A stretch of 12,224 nt of DNA from assembly GCA_027011425.1 (NCBI GenBank), contig JALUZX010000157.1, positions 1 to 12,224 of the forward strand, read 5' to 3'. The position numbers and the translations under genes are program-made. The notes below the pieces were generated by a model. That model did not search any database, was not told the DNA's origin, and saw nothing but the letters and a program-made list of their open reading frames with translations. Below are positions 1 through 9,100 of the stretch, one piece after another. This stretch comes from Planctomycetota bacterium (GTDB lineage Bacteria; Planctomycetota; UBA1135; JALUZX01). How positions within the stretch are numbered: position 1 is the first letter of the stretch; each line of letters opens with the position of its first letter.

Positions 1-1734
1 GTTCCAGTGAATCCGCAACCTGTATTCCAGGACGGGAAACTCCGCGTAGGCGATGACCCGGGCCAGGATCCTGCTCGCCCCGAAGGAAAATTCGGTTTCC
101 CGGATGGAGCGGACCGGCCCTTCCAGGAGAAGACGCGCCTTCGCGGGATCCGCCTGGAAGGGCCCCAGGAGATCCCCGCAGGACCAGGCCCCCATGCCCC
201 AGGAATCTTCTTCGTCCCGGAAAACCAGGGGCAGAAAGAGCGGGCCGGCCAGGAGGTTCTTCCCCCCGGGGGACGGGAGGTCCCCCACCAGGCCCGTGGA
301 CGGATCGATTCCGTGGGGCAGGGCCGGGCGGAAGGACCCCGCCGGAGGCGCCGGGCCCCGCCGCACCTCCAGGCGGAAGCCCAGGGCGCCGAGGCTGGTG
401 AGATCCGCCGCGAAAGAGACCTTCCTGCGCCAGCCGTTGTGGGGAAGCATGGCCAGGGGAGGCTCTTCCTGGCAGGGAATCTCCCGGCCCGAAGCGTCGA
501 AGAGGCGCGCGTGCCACTCCCCCGCCGGGAGGGGCCGGTAGTCCACCATGAATTCCACCTCCACGGGAGTCGCACGGAAGAGGGGGACTCCATTGAGCAA
601 AGCGAGAGGAAGGGGCTCTCCCCGGCCGGCCCCGGAGCGGGCCCAGGCCGCGGCCGCACCCATCCGGGCCCGGCGGGCCAGGTGCTCCGCCTTGCCGTAG
701 AGGGCCAGGGCGTCCCGCTCCACCTCTTCTGTGCCCGACCCGGGAAGGATGTCGTGGAAATCGTTGAACAAGTGGTCCCGCCAGGCCTGGGCCAGGTCCT
801 CCTCCGGAAAAGAAAGCCCCAGGTCCCACCAGGCGGCGGCCCGCAGGGATTCGGCCTGGACCAGAAGACCCAGGCTCCGGGCGGCGGCCCGCTTGAGCCG
901 GGACATGGAGGTGTAGCACCCGGTCATGGAGCGCTGGAGCCCTCCTTCGAAGACCGGCGCCCGCCGGGCCGCTTCTTCCACGGCCTCCAGGTAGCTCTCC
1001 AGGGTGCTGTGCTCGACCCTCACCCGGGTCTCCCGCTCCTTCCACCGGCGGATCCGTTCCAGGTCCTCCCTGGTGGCGCCTCCCCCGTGGTCCCCGAGGC
1101 CCCAGAAGAGGGGCACGTCCCGGCCCAGGCGAAGGGCCAGGTCCATAGTGCGGGCCATCTTTTCGTCCAGGTCTTCCCTCTCGGAGTGGTAGAACCCGAT
1201 GGGGACCCGGAGGGCCGGGATCTCGCTTCCTTCCAGGCCCCGCCAGCGGAAGAGGTGGTCTGGGAGTTCCAGTTCCTCCGGCGAGGGACGCATGAAGACA
1301 TACAAAGAGTAGCCCCCCTGGAGCAGGAGCTGGGGGAGACCCGCCGGATGGCCGAAGGAGTCGAAGTTGCAGGCCACCCGGGGCTTCACCCCGAAAGCCT
1401 CCTGGAAGTAGCGCCGCCCCTCCTCCATGTGCCGGTAGAGGGATTCCAGTCCGGGGAGGTTCACGTCGGGCTGGAGGTCCCAGCCGCCGATCACGCACCA
1501 GCGCCCTTCCTCCACCAGGGCCCGGATCTCCTCGAAGAGTTCGGGATCGTGCTCCTCCACCCAGCGATAGAGGACGGCCTCGTTGTGGTTGAACTTGAAG
1601 GTCCGGTCCTCCTGGAGAAGCTCCACGGCCGTCCGGAAAGTGACCAGGGCCTCGGCGCAGCCCTCCTCCCACCGCCACTGCCAGACCGGGTCCAGGTGGG
1701 CGTTGCAGATCAAGTGGATCACGGGCCGGTCCAT
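1..1734 (-). CDS. GH38 alpha-mannosidase, N-terminal and central part (cut by left edge)
   Basis: Glycoside hydrolase family 38 enzymes are retaining, metal-dependent alpha-mannosidases that trim mannose from glycans. The open frame runs 578 codons from the ATG at 1734 to the window edge, so the C-terminus is missing. Seen: an N-terminal HLDPVWQWRW block (H13 and D15 match the family's metal ligands), the GGWDLQPDVNLPGLES block near residue 83, the nucleophile block NFDSFGHP (D125), a GDHGGG loop near 214, and FHDILPGS near 326 with the conserved His-Asp. The later part (from about residue 360) matches the start of the family's beta-sandwich domains and stops at LEYRLRIHW. The start is supported by GGGGAGG five bases upstream (1740-1746). 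No signal peptide is visible, so it is probably cytoplasmic. It is transcribed divergently from the oxidoreductase operon. The family call is firm; the exact linkage specificity is unknown. Confidence 0.9.
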   Translation of the reverse strand, partial: MDRPVIHLICNAHLDPVWQWRWEEGCAEALVTFRTAVELLQEDRTFKFNHNEAVLYRWVEEHDPELFEEIRALVEEGRWCVIGGWDLQPDVNLPGLESLYRHMEEGRRYFQEAFGVKPRVACNFDSFGHPAGLPQLLLQGGYSLYVFMRPSPEELELPDHLFRWRGLEGSEIPALRVPIGFYHSEREDLDEKMARTMDLALRLGRDVPLFWGLGDHGGGATREDLERIRRWKERETRVRVEHSTLESYLEAVEEAARRAPVFEGGLQRSMTGCYTSMSRLKRAAARSLGLLVQAESLRAAAWWDLGLSFPEEDLAQAWRDHLFNDFHDILPGSGTEEVERDALALYGKAEHLARRARMGAAAAWARSGAGRGEPLPLALLNGVPLFRATPVEVEFMVDYRPLPAGEWHARLFDASGREIPCQEEPPLAMLPHNGWRRKVSFAADLTSLGALGFRLEVRRGPAPPAGSFRPALPHGIDPSTGLVGDLPSPGGKNLLAGPLFLPLVFRDEEDSWGMGAWSCGDLLGPFQADPAKARLLLEGPVRSIRETEFSFGASRILARVIAYAEFPVLEYRLRIHWN

Positions 1735-1777
1735 GGACGCCTCCCCTCTCTCCGGCTCCCTCTCCCCCAGGGAGAAT

Positions 1778-1793
1778 CCCAGGAAAGCCTGGG
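1778..1793. promoter_or_regulatory. Palindrome in the divergent GH38/operon intergenic region
   Basis: CCCAGG-AAAG-CCTGGG is a perfect 6-bp inverted repeat with a 4-nt loop, flanked by GGAG/CTCC that can extend it. It lies in the 156-bp gap between the divergently transcribed mannosidase and ATPase genes, where both promoters must lie. On the minus strand it sits between a weak TTGAGG and a weak GATTCT, so an operator role is possible. No T-tract follows, so it is not a typical terminator. No clear promoter for the plus-strand operon was found in this gap. Confidence 0.25.
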
Positions 1794-1890
1794 CTCCTCA
1801 AGGCAAAGACCTGAAACTCGAAGGACCCCGGCAGGGTTCCAGGAAGGGCCCGGTTCGGGCCTCCCTTGTTTCCAGGAGCCCGCTCCCTAG

Positions 1891-2673
1891 ATGACTCTCC
1901 TTAAAAAAACAGAGATCCTTCCCCTGGAAAGGGAGAGGAGGGTGACGATCCTGGCCGGCCCCTACGGCTCGGGCAAGACGGAGATCGCCATCAACCGGGC
2001 CTACGCCGCGGGCCGGGCAGGCAGGGCGGCCATCGTGGACCTGGACATCGTCAATCCCTACTTCCGCTCCCGGGAGCTGAGGGAGGAATTCGAGAGGAAA
2101 GGCATCCAGGTGGCGGCCCCGCGGGGCCACCTGGCCCAGGCGGACCTGCCGGCCCTGACAGGCGACATGGAGCGCCTTCTGGCCGACCCTGAAGTGCGGA
2201 TCGTGGTGGACGTGGGAGGAGACCCGGCGGGGGCCAGGCTCCTTGGATCCTATGCCCCCTCCCTGGAGAAAGTCGGCTACGCCCTCTTCCTGGTGGTCAA
2301 CCCCAACAGGCCCTTCGTTTCCACGCCCGAAGAGATCGAGACGGCCCTCGGGGAGATCGAGGGGGCTTCCAAGCTCCGGGCCACGGCGGTCCTGAGCAAC
2401 CCCCATCTCATCCAGCTCACCACACCCCAGGTCGTGGAAGAAGGCCACCAGATCGTCCTGGCCGGCGCCGCCCGCCTCGGGCTCCCCCTGGGGGGTCTTT
2501 TTTTCGTTCCCGAATTCCTCGGTTCATGGGTTCCCGACTGCGGGGACGTCCCCGCCGTTCCCATGGACCGTTTCATGCTTCCCCCGTGGTTCGAGGACAT
2601 CCGGAGGTTCGCCCCCTACAGGGACCGCAGGTCCCTCATGGAGGGAGCCCCTCCCGAAAACAAGGGAGAATGA
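1891..2673 (+). CDS. MinD/ParA-like P-loop ATPase linked to the 2-oxoacid oxidoreductase
   Basis: A 260-residue cytoplasmic nucleotide-binding protein. Walker A is GPYGSGKT at residues 23-30. A deviant SIMIBI-class segment follows, VDLDIVNPYFRSRE at about 49-62, with an Asp-rich DVGGDPAGAR block near 110 as the probable Walker B/switch region. Similar ATPases commonly sit directly upstream of Vor/Kor-type oxidoreductase genes in anaerobic bacteria. Their role is not established; maturation or Fe-S cofactor delivery is only an inference. It is the first gene of the operon and its stop is separated by one base from the ferredoxin start. The ATG at 1891 has AGGAG 14 bases upstream, rather far for a ribosome site, so the start is slightly uncertain; the P-loop begins only about 20 residues in, so little can be missing. 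Confidence 0.85.
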   Translation: MTLLKKTEILPLERERRVTILAGPYGSGKTEIAINRAYAAGRAGRAAIVDLDIVNPYFRSRELREEFERKGIQVAAPRGHLAQADLPALTGDMERLLADPEVRIVVDVGGDPAGARLLGSYAPSLEKVGYALFLVVNPNRPFVSTPEEIETALGEIEGASKLRATAVLSNPHLIQLTTPQVVEEGHQIVLAGAARLGLPLGGLFFVPEFLGSWVPDCGDVPAVPMDRFMLPPWFEDIRRFAPYRDRRSLMEGAPPENKGE

Positions 2674-2674
2674 T

Positions 2675-2902
2675 ATGCCTTACATCGAGGTCAACCAGGA
2701 ACTCTGCAAGGGGTGCGGGCTCTGCGTCTCCGTCTGCCCCAAGCAGGTCCTCAAGCTGGGCGACAAGATCAACACCAAGGGCTACAACTTCGCCGTCCAG
2801 TTCAAGGAGGGCTGCATCGGGTGCAAGATGTGCGCGGACATGTGCCCCGACGTGGCCATCACGGTCTACAAGGAAGTAAAGACAGGAGGGGGCAAGTCAT
2901 GA
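2675..2902 (+). CDS. 2x[4Fe-4S] ferredoxin-like delta subunit of 2-oxoacid:ferredoxin oxidoreductase
   Basis: A 75-residue electron-transfer subunit (KorD/VorD type). It has two classical cluster motifs: CKGCGLCVSVCP with C11, C14, C17 and C21, and CIGCKMCADMCP with C47, C50, C53 and C57. Each should bind one [4Fe-4S] cluster and carry electrons from the TPP site to an external ferredoxin. The ATG lies one base after the ATPase stop and GGGAGA precedes it, so translation is probably coupled. The 3' end overlaps the alpha-subunit start in an ATGA. The length fits a stand-alone delta subunit. Confident as a ferredoxin subunit; the Kor or Vor assignment is open. Confidence 0.93.
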   Translation: MPYIEVNQELCKGCGLCVSVCPKQVLKLGDKINTKGYNFAVQFKEGCIGCKMCADMCPDVAITVYKEVKTGGGKS

Positions 2903-3963
2903 CGCGCGTCCTGATGAAAGGCGCCGAGGCCGTGGGCGAAGCCGCCATCAAGGCCGGGTGCAGGCACTTCTTCGGCTACCCCATCACCCCCCAGAACGAA
3001 ATCCCCGAATACATGTCCCGCCGCCTGCCCCAGGTGGGCGGCACCTACGTCCAGGGGGAAAGCGAGGTGGCCTCGATCAACATGCTCTTCGGCTGCGCCG
3101 GCGCGGGAGTCCGGGTCATGACCTCATCCTCCTCGCCGGGCATCTCCCTGATGCAGGAGGGGATCTCCTATATCGCCGGGGCGGAACTTCCGGTCGTGGT
3201 GATCAACATGGTCCGGGGCGGTCCCGGCCTGGGCGGAATCCAGCCCGCCCAATCGGACTACTTCCAGGCCACCCGGGGCGGCGGCCACGGCGACTACTAC
3301 ACCATGGTGCTCGCCCCCTCCACGGTCCAGGAGGCGGTGGAGCTGGTGATGGACGCCTTCGACCTGGCCGACAAGTACCGCAACCCCGTCCTCGTCCTCG
3401 GCGACGGGATCATCGGCCAGATGATGGAGCCCGTGGAATTCCCGGAGAGGGAGCCCGCCCTGGTGGACAAGCCCTGGGCCACCACGGGGTGCAAGGGGAG
3501 GGAGCCCAACATCGTCAAGTCCCTCCTTCTGGATCCCTACGAGCTGGAGGAGCACAACCGGAAACTCCAGCAAAAATACGAAAGAATGAAACGCGAGGAC
3601 GTGCGGGTGGAGACGGTCGACCTGGACGGAGCCGAAGTCGTGCTCTGCGCCTACGGGACGACATCCCGGGTCTGCCGGACCGCCATGGAGCGGCTCCGGG
3701 AAAAAGGCGTGAAAGTGGGGCTCGTCAGGCCCATCACTCTTTTCCCCTTCCCCGAAAAGACCATCCAGTCCCTGGATCCCAAGAAGGTCAAGTTCATCCT
3801 CACCGTGGAGATGTCGCTGGGCCAGATGGTCCAGGACGTCAAGCTCTACACGGAGGGAAGGATTCCGGTCCACTTCTTCGGCCGCACGGGGGGGGTGGTT
3901 CCAACCCCACAGGAGGTGGTCCGGGAGGTCCTGAAGCGCCTGGGCAAGGAGGTGGAGAAATGA
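2899..3963 (+). CDS. vorB: 2-oxoacid:ferredoxin oxidoreductase alpha subunit (VorB/KorA type)
   Basis: The large subunit of a CoA-dependent 2-oxoacid:ferredoxin oxidoreductase, which oxidatively decarboxylates a 2-oxoacid to acyl-CoA. It has 354 residues, normal for separate alpha subunits. The N-terminal pyrimidine-binding domain carries the signature YPITPQNEIPEYM at residues 27-39, followed by an ESEVASINM block and the Gly-rich GGPGLGGIQPAQSDYFQATRG segment near 107. A transketolase C-like domain begins near residue 230 (VVLCAYGTTSR). The ATG at 2899 overlaps the ferredoxin stop (ATGA) and follows GGAGGGGG; an in-frame upstream extension only reads through the ferredoxin gene in another frame. 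The sequence resembles proteins usually annotated as 3-methyl-2-oxobutanoate dehydrogenase VorB, but 2-oxoglutarate (KorA) cannot be excluded. Confidence 0.92.
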   Translation: MTRVLMKGAEAVGEAAIKAGCRHFFGYPITPQNEIPEYMSRRLPQVGGTYVQGESEVASINMLFGCAGAGVRVMTSSSSPGISLMQEGISYIAGAELPVVVINMVRGGPGLGGIQPAQSDYFQATRGGGHGDYYTMVLAPSTVQEAVELVMDAFDLADKYRNPVLVLGDGIIGQMMEPVEFPEREPALVDKPWATTGCKGREPNIVKSLLLDPYELEEHNRKLQQKYERMKREDVRVETVDLDGAEVVLCAYGTTSRVCRTAMERLREKGVKVGLVRPITLFPFPEKTIQSLDPKKVKFILTVEMSLGQMVQDVKLYTEGRIPVHFFGRTGGVVPTPQEVVREVLKRLGKEVEK

Positions 3964-4730
3964 GCGTTCCCGTGGAAGTGATCTTCAAGAGGCCCGAAGC
4001 CCTCAGGGACAGGCCCACCCACTACTGCCCGGGATGCCCCCACGGGATCGCCCACCGGCTCGTGGCGGAGGCCCTGGACGACCTGGGGCTCCGGGAGAGG
4101 GCCGTCGGCGTGGCCCCCGTGGGCTGTTCGGTCCTGGCCTACAACTACTTCAACTGCGATTTCCAGGAAGCCGCCCACGGAAGGGCCCCGGCCCTGGCGA
4201 CGGGGATCAAGCGCGGCCGGCCGGACACCATCGTCTTCACCTACCAGGGCGACGGGGACCTGGCATCCATCGGCATGGCGGAAATCATCCACGCCGCGAA
4301 CCGGGGAGAGAAGATCACCGTGGTCTTCATCAACAACGCCATCTACGGCATGACGGGCGGCCAGATGGCCCCTACCACGCTGGTGGGCCAGAAGACCACG
4401 ACCTCCCCCTACGGCCGCGATCCTGAGCAGATCGGATGGCCCATCCGCATGGCGGAACTGCTGTCCACGCTGGTGGCGCCCGTCTACGTGACCCGCCAGG
4501 CCCTCTACACGCCCCAGCTCGTCCGCAAGGCCCGCAAGGCCCTCCACACGGCCTTCCGGCTCCAGGCCGAGGGAAAAGGCTTCACCTTCGTGGAGCTTCT
4601 CTCCTCCTGTCCCACGGGCTGGGGCATGACGCCCGTGGAGGCCCTGGAGTGGGGCAAGGAGAAGATGATGGCCTATTTCCCCCTGGGCGAATTCAAGAAG
4701 CCCGAGGCGGAGGAAGGAGGGAAGAAATGA
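3960..4730 (+). CDS. 2-oxoacid:ferredoxin oxidoreductase beta subunit, TPP-binding (VorA/KorB type)
   Basis: The 256-residue subunit holding the thiamine pyrophosphate cofactor. The CPGCPHG block at 23-29 is typical of the family's N-terminus. The TPP/Mg motif starts with GDGD at 97-100 and continues to NNAIYGMTGGQMAPTT at 125-140. The start ATG overlaps the alpha-subunit stop as ATGA, and AGGAGG lies 8 bases upstream (3949-3954 region), which fixes the start. The C-terminus has the FVELLSSCPTGWGM block seen in such beta subunits. Pairs with the upstream alpha and downstream gamma genes to form the catalytic core. Substrate specificity is not readable from sequence. Confidence 0.93.
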   Translation: MSVPVEVIFKRPEALRDRPTHYCPGCPHGIAHRLVAEALDDLGLRERAVGVAPVGCSVLAYNYFNCDFQEAAHGRAPALATGIKRGRPDTIVFTYQGDGDLASIGMAEIIHAANRGEKITVVFINNAIYGMTGGQMAPTTLVGQKTTTSPYGRDPEQIGWPIRMAELLSTLVAPVYVTRQALYTPQLVRKARKALHTAFRLQAEGKGFTFVELLSSCPTGWGMTPVEALEWGKEKMMAYFPLGEFKKPEAEEGGKK

Positions 4731-5263
4731 CTTCCACGTCGGTGATCTTCGCGGGTTTCGGAGGCCAGGGGGTGCTCATGGCGGGCAAGCTCCTAGCCGA
4801 AGCGGGCCTTCTCGAGGGCAAAAACGTGGCCTGGATCCCCTCCTACGGCCCGGAGATGCGGGGGGGGACGGCGAACTGCACGGTGGTGCTTTCCGACGAG
4901 ATCGTGGGCTCCCCCATCGTCCCGGACCCGGACCACATCGTGGTCCTGAACCGCCCTTCCCTGGACAAGTTCGAGCCGGCCATGAAGCCCGGCGGGCACT
5001 GCGTCGTCAACTCCGCCTTGATCGACAGGAAGGTGGAGCGCACCGACATCCTCCCCACTTACGTGGAAGGAAATACGATCGCCACGGAGATCGAAAACCC
5101 CAGGGGACTCAACATCGTCATGCTCGGGGCCTTTGTGAAAAAGAGCGGCCTCGTCTCCCTCGACTCCGTCAAGGAGGCCCTGCACCACGTCTTCTCCGGG
5201 GCCAAGGAGAGGTTCTACGAAGGAAACTTGAAGGCCCTGGAGAAGGGCGCCGAAGCGGTGTGA
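4727..5263 (+). CDS. 2-oxoacid:ferredoxin oxidoreductase gamma subunit (KorC/VorC type)
   Basis: A 178-residue 2-oxoacid:acceptor oxidoreductase gamma-domain protein. Diagnostic blocks are AGFGGQGV at residues 9-16 and PSYGPEMRGGTANCTVV at about 38-54, with SPIV shortly after. It completes the oxidoreductase complex, where this domain contributes to CoA binding and assembly in characterised relatives. The ATG overlaps the beta-subunit stop as ATGA, and GGAGG lies upstream (AGGAAGGAGGGAAGAA). It is the last gene of the operon: the next gene is on the opposite strand. The 147-bp convergent gap after it has no convincing hairpin plus T-tract. Confidence 0.92.
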   Translation: MTSTSVIFAGFGGQGVLMAGKLLAEAGLLEGKNVAWIPSYGPEMRGGTANCTVVLSDEIVGSPIVPDPDHIVVLNRPSLDKFEPAMKPGGHCVVNSALIDRKVERTDILPTYVEGNTIATEIENPRGLNIVMLGAFVKKSGLVSLDSVKEALHHVFSGAKERFYEGNLKALEKGAEAV

Positions 5264-5284
5264 AACGCCCGGCGGAATCTTTCT

Positions 5285-5407
5285 CTACTTTTCGGAGAGG
5301 GGCCGCCCGCGCTCGAGCCGGCCCATGGCTGCGCCCGGAATGCCGTCCACCAGGACCGGCGTGCCGCCGAAGGCGCCGCTCCCCTGGATACGCAGGATCC
5401 TTCCCAC
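5285..5407 (-). other. Open in-frame stretch downstream of the M50 stop (40-codon GTG ORF)
   Basis: Directly after the M50 TGA, in the same frame, the sequence stays open to a TAG at 5285-5287. From the GTG at 5407 it would encode 40 residues, including GSGAFGGTPVLVDGIPGAAM, a composition unlike random junk. No ribosome binding site precedes the GTG. It may be a chance open frame, a readthrough tail, or a remnant. I do not recognise it, and in GC-rich DNA an open stretch this short is common. Confidence 0.15.
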
Positions 5408-5410
5408 GTT

Positions 5411-6049
5411 TCAGACGAGCAGGCCCACCAGCCGCAGGATCCCCTTGGTGAAGAATTCCACTGGAACGCCCAGAATCCCCTGGTAACGCCATATGGCGAC
5501 CAGGAAGAGAATGAAAATCATGCCGGAAAAAGGCAGGAGCTTTCTCTGGACCGCGGGCGGAAGGAGCCTGTGCCCGTCCAAAGGAGGGATGGGCATCAGG
5601 TTGAAGATGGCGAGAAGGACGTTGAGAACCAGGCCCATGTAAAGCCCCTGAATCAAGGCGTCGTTCCCCCAGGAAAAGCGGTCGCAGAGTTTCAAGGAGA
5701 GGGCGAAGAGAAAGGCCAGGACCAGGTTGGAGAAGGGCCCCGCCAGGGAAACCAGGAGCATCCCCGGGAACATCTTCACCCCTCGCCGGAATCGGGTCGG
5801 GTCCACCGGGACGGGCTTGGCCCAGCCGAAAAGAAAAGGGGAATGGGAGAAAAGGATCATCAGGGGAAGAACCACCGTCCCGATCAGGTCCAGGTGGGGC
5901 AAAGGGTTGAGGGTCAGGCGGCCATGCTCCTCGGCCGTGGAATCCCCCAGGACCCACGCGGTCATAGCGTGGGCCCACTCGTGGATCGAGAGGGAGACCA
6001 CCAATGGGATGTAGAGGCCCAGCACATAGGTCCAGGAAATGCCGCCCAT
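5411..6049 (-). CDS. Site-2 protease family (peptidase M50) membrane metalloprotease
   Basis: A 212-residue integral membrane protein. The zinc-site HEWAH (H23, E24, H27) lies in the second half of the first hydrophobic segment, and the second metal-ligand block NLMPIPPLDG is at 150-159 (D158 as third ligand). Several hydrophobic stretches fit a minimal M50 core, near 8-22, 55-70, 95-118, 135-152 and 172-188. No PDZ domain is present, so it belongs to the short group whose substrates are mostly unknown. The start is well supported: AAGGAGG lies four bases before the ATG (6054-6060). It follows the propeller gene on the same strand by 71 bp, so co-transcription is possible. After its TGA the frame stays open for 41 more codons (see findings). 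Confidence 0.9.
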   Translation of the reverse strand: MGGISWTYVLGLYIPLVVSLSIHEWAHAMTAWVLGDSTAEEHGRLTLNPLPHLDLIGTVVLPLMILFSHSPFLFGWAKPVPVDPTRFRRGVKMFPGMLLVSLAGPFSNLVLAFLFALSLKLCDRFSWGNDALIQGLYMGLVLNVLLAIFNLMPIPPLDGHRLLPPAVQRKLLPFSGMIFILFLVAIWRYQGILGVPVEFFTKGILRLVGLLV

Positions 6050-6120
6050 CTAACCTCCTTGGCTCGCCCCTTACTCTACCCGTTCCCGGTTCCCTACCCC
6101 CGGTGTTTTCCCCGCTTGCC

Positions 6121-9100
6121 TCATCTCTTCCCTTCCTGGGCGGCCAGGACCTGGACGAAATCGACCCTCGGGGCGGCGTCCCGCCCGGGTCGGCGCTCGC
6201 GGGGAAGGAAGTCCAGGCGCAGGGCGTCTTTCACCCGGATCCCTTTGAACTCCCGAACCGCGGCCTTTCCCGGGCCGCCGGCGGCCCGGACGGGATCGAA
6301 ACCCCGGAGCAGGATCTTGCCCTGGATGCGTATATCGAAGACCCGTTTTCCGGGCCTTTCGCCCTTTTCGGAATGGAATCCGAGCCGCACCGTGTAAGGG
6401 ACGGGGGGACGGCCCTTCTTTCTGTCCAGGAGGGGAATCTCCATGGACTGCAGGCCCAGCCCCCAGGATGTGAAGAGCCAGGGCCGGGTGGTCCCCTCCA
6501 TCGTCACGCCCCGGTCGTCCCGGCGATCATATCCCATTCCTGGAATCAACCGGTCCTTCAGGTAGACCTTCATGGCGTAATGGCCGTACCCGATGTTGGA
6601 GACCGCCCGGGGCCGGGGCCAGGCAAGCCAGAGAGTGCCGTCCTTGTCCCGCAGGTCCCCGGGAGCGCCCAGGTTGAGGGAGAGGTGTTTGACGGGCCTG
6701 GTCGGGCCGTGGCAGACAAACACCGTCCAGTTCCCACGGATCCTGCCGGGCCTGGGCGCCAGGGCGAGGGAGCAGCGGATCGGAAAGGAGCAGGTGCACC
6801 CCGAACTCGCCTCGGGCATGACCATCATCCCGCAGGCGGGAACCATGTTCAGCCAGCAGCCCGGGCGGATCGCTCCGAAGAGGTTGAGCCCCTTGTCGCC
6901 GGTGAGTTCGTAGATCGCCGCGTAGAAGGATCGGTAGAAAAGGGTATGGGCTGAGGCGGAAGTAATGGCGCAACAATGGCCCGGCCTGAGGAACTCCCAG
7001 GTCACGGGCCTCCCCGTGACGGGATGGAGCCTCTTGAGAATCCTGCCTGTGAAGAGATCGCAGGCCCTGGGCTCGATGATGATCTTGCTGCCCACCACAA
7101 GGGGCCTCCGCAGGTAATTCAAGGGCTTGCTCCAGAGCACACGGCCCGACTTCGCGTCCAGGGCGGTCACCCGCCTCCAGGTGAGTTTCTTCCCCAGGAA
7201 GAGCCAGGTGTCGTGGTTGCTGAAATTCCCGTAGAAAAGAAGCACCCCCTTCGCGTAGGCCGAGCCCATCTTGTCCCCTCCGCAGCCGGTGACGTCCAGG
7301 GGCCTTCGCCAAAGGACCTTTCCCGTCTTCTCGTCCAGGGCGTAGACCACCCGCACGTCCTCCTCTCCGGGAGGCACCAGCCTGGCCTCCTCGCCGGCCC
7401 GGTAGACCTTCTTTGCCAGGAGCGCCTTCTTCTCCGCAAGGGCGGCTTTCCGTTCCTCCGCCGAAGGGGGACCGTCCACGAAGAAGACCCTCCCTCCCCC
7501 GATGGAGACGGAGATGTTGGGGATGCGCTTTCCCCGGTGGATCCATATTTTTTTTCCCGTATGCCTGTCCACGGCGAAGAGGGCGTCGCCCGCCATGAGA
7601 CGCGAGGTCAAGGCTCCCCGGGGAGACCTCTGGCTTCCGCCGGAGGGAAACCCTCCCATGGGAGTCCAGAGCCGGGCCGATCTATGGAGACTCTCGAAGA
7701 GCGCCTGGCTCGGCTCGAGGGCGGATGTGTCTTTTCCTTCTTTTCCGGCCTTGGCCAGGAGTTTCTTCCAGACGGCGGCGTACGGGTTCCTGAGGGGATC
7801 GGCGGCGGTCCCGAAAAGAAGGTTCCCCTCCAGGGATATGTATCCCCAGCGCCGCCTCCCCCGGAGCGCGTCCTTGGGGATGGGAAAGACCTTCAGGGTC
7901 TTCCCCGTGGCCGGGTCCAGGAGGAGGCACCGGTCGAAGACCGCCACGTAGAGACCGTCGTGGGCGAGGGCCAGGTTTCCTCCATCCACGTCCGCCCGGA
8001 CCCGCACGGCCCCGGGAATCCTACGCTTCCAGAGAAAGGCCCCGTTGAAGGCATCGAAGGCCTGGATCAACTCCCCCCCCTCGTGAAAGAAACGCCCGTC
8101 CATGACCACCGGGCTCGTGGAGCGGGCGTGCCGGTCCACGATGCCCCGGGGGCCAGGCTCCCCGAACCACTGGAGCCCGAAAGGTCCTTTCACGAGCTGA
8201 TCCTCCGAGCAGGCCGTGTTGGCCGGGTTTGCGTAGAGCTGGGTCCAGGTCCCGGCGCCTTCCAGGGGGGGCCGGACGAACTTGTCCCACCCATCTTCTC
8301 CGGTTCTCCGGATCAAAAGAACCCCGCCGTAAGGCCTGAGCACGCGGAGAAGATCCCGGTCCGGGGAATTCCTCCCCGAGTCCCGGCAGACCACCAGGTT
8401 GGCGGACCAGCGGGGCAGGTCCTTCAGGTTCCATGCCTCCAGGGCCACCCGGTTCCCGGCAAATCCCGCCGCCTGGACCAGGTTCCTGGCCGCCGCGAGG
8501 CTCCTCCGGTCCTTCATCAGGCCCAGGATGGTGAGGTCCGACCGGCGGGCCAGGGCCACGGCAAGGCGGCCGTCCCGGCAGTCCTGGAGAAGACAGTATC
8601 CCTTGCGGATCCCCGCAATCTCGAGAATCTTCTCCGCCTCGGCCGCCGGGCGGCCATCTTCTCCGGCCGAAGTCCACACCTTCGCTCCCGGGCCGAGGAC
8701 GACGGGAGACTTCGGGCCCGGAGGTCCGAAGCAGAAGACGGGTCCGGCGTCGCTGGCGGCGAAGATCCTCCCTTCCGCGGCGGCGACGCCCGCGATCCTC
8801 CCCTCGGCCTTGCCCTTCCAGATCTCCTTGCCCGTCCGGCCGTCAAGGGCGCAGATGAAACCATCTCCTCCGCAATAAAGATAGCGTCCCGCCAGGACCA
8901 TGCAGAGGAGACCCCGGCCCGAGTGGGACCAGCGTGTGGACCTGGATCTCGCCCCGACGATCCGGGCGCTGAGCTTGCGGATCTCCGCCGAAAGTTTACG
9001 GATACGGGCATCCACTTTTCCGCGCGCCGCCCCACGGAGAGCGCCGCGCCTTCGCCGGAGGGCCTCCAGCCGTCCCCTCAGGCGCTTTCTCTCCGCCTCG

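Noticed and set aside
7..1890. Long plus-strand open frame of 627 codons over the left mannosidase gene
   Set aside because: Its translation is low-complexity Gly/Pro/Arg-rich sequence with no family blocks, while the minus strand encodes clear GH38 motifs with a good ribosome site. It is a GC-bias shadow.
5264..5410. Terminator between the oxidoreductase operon and the M50 gene
   Set aside because: Only very short imperfect stems (such as CTCT/AGAG near 5284) and no T-tract after a strong stem.
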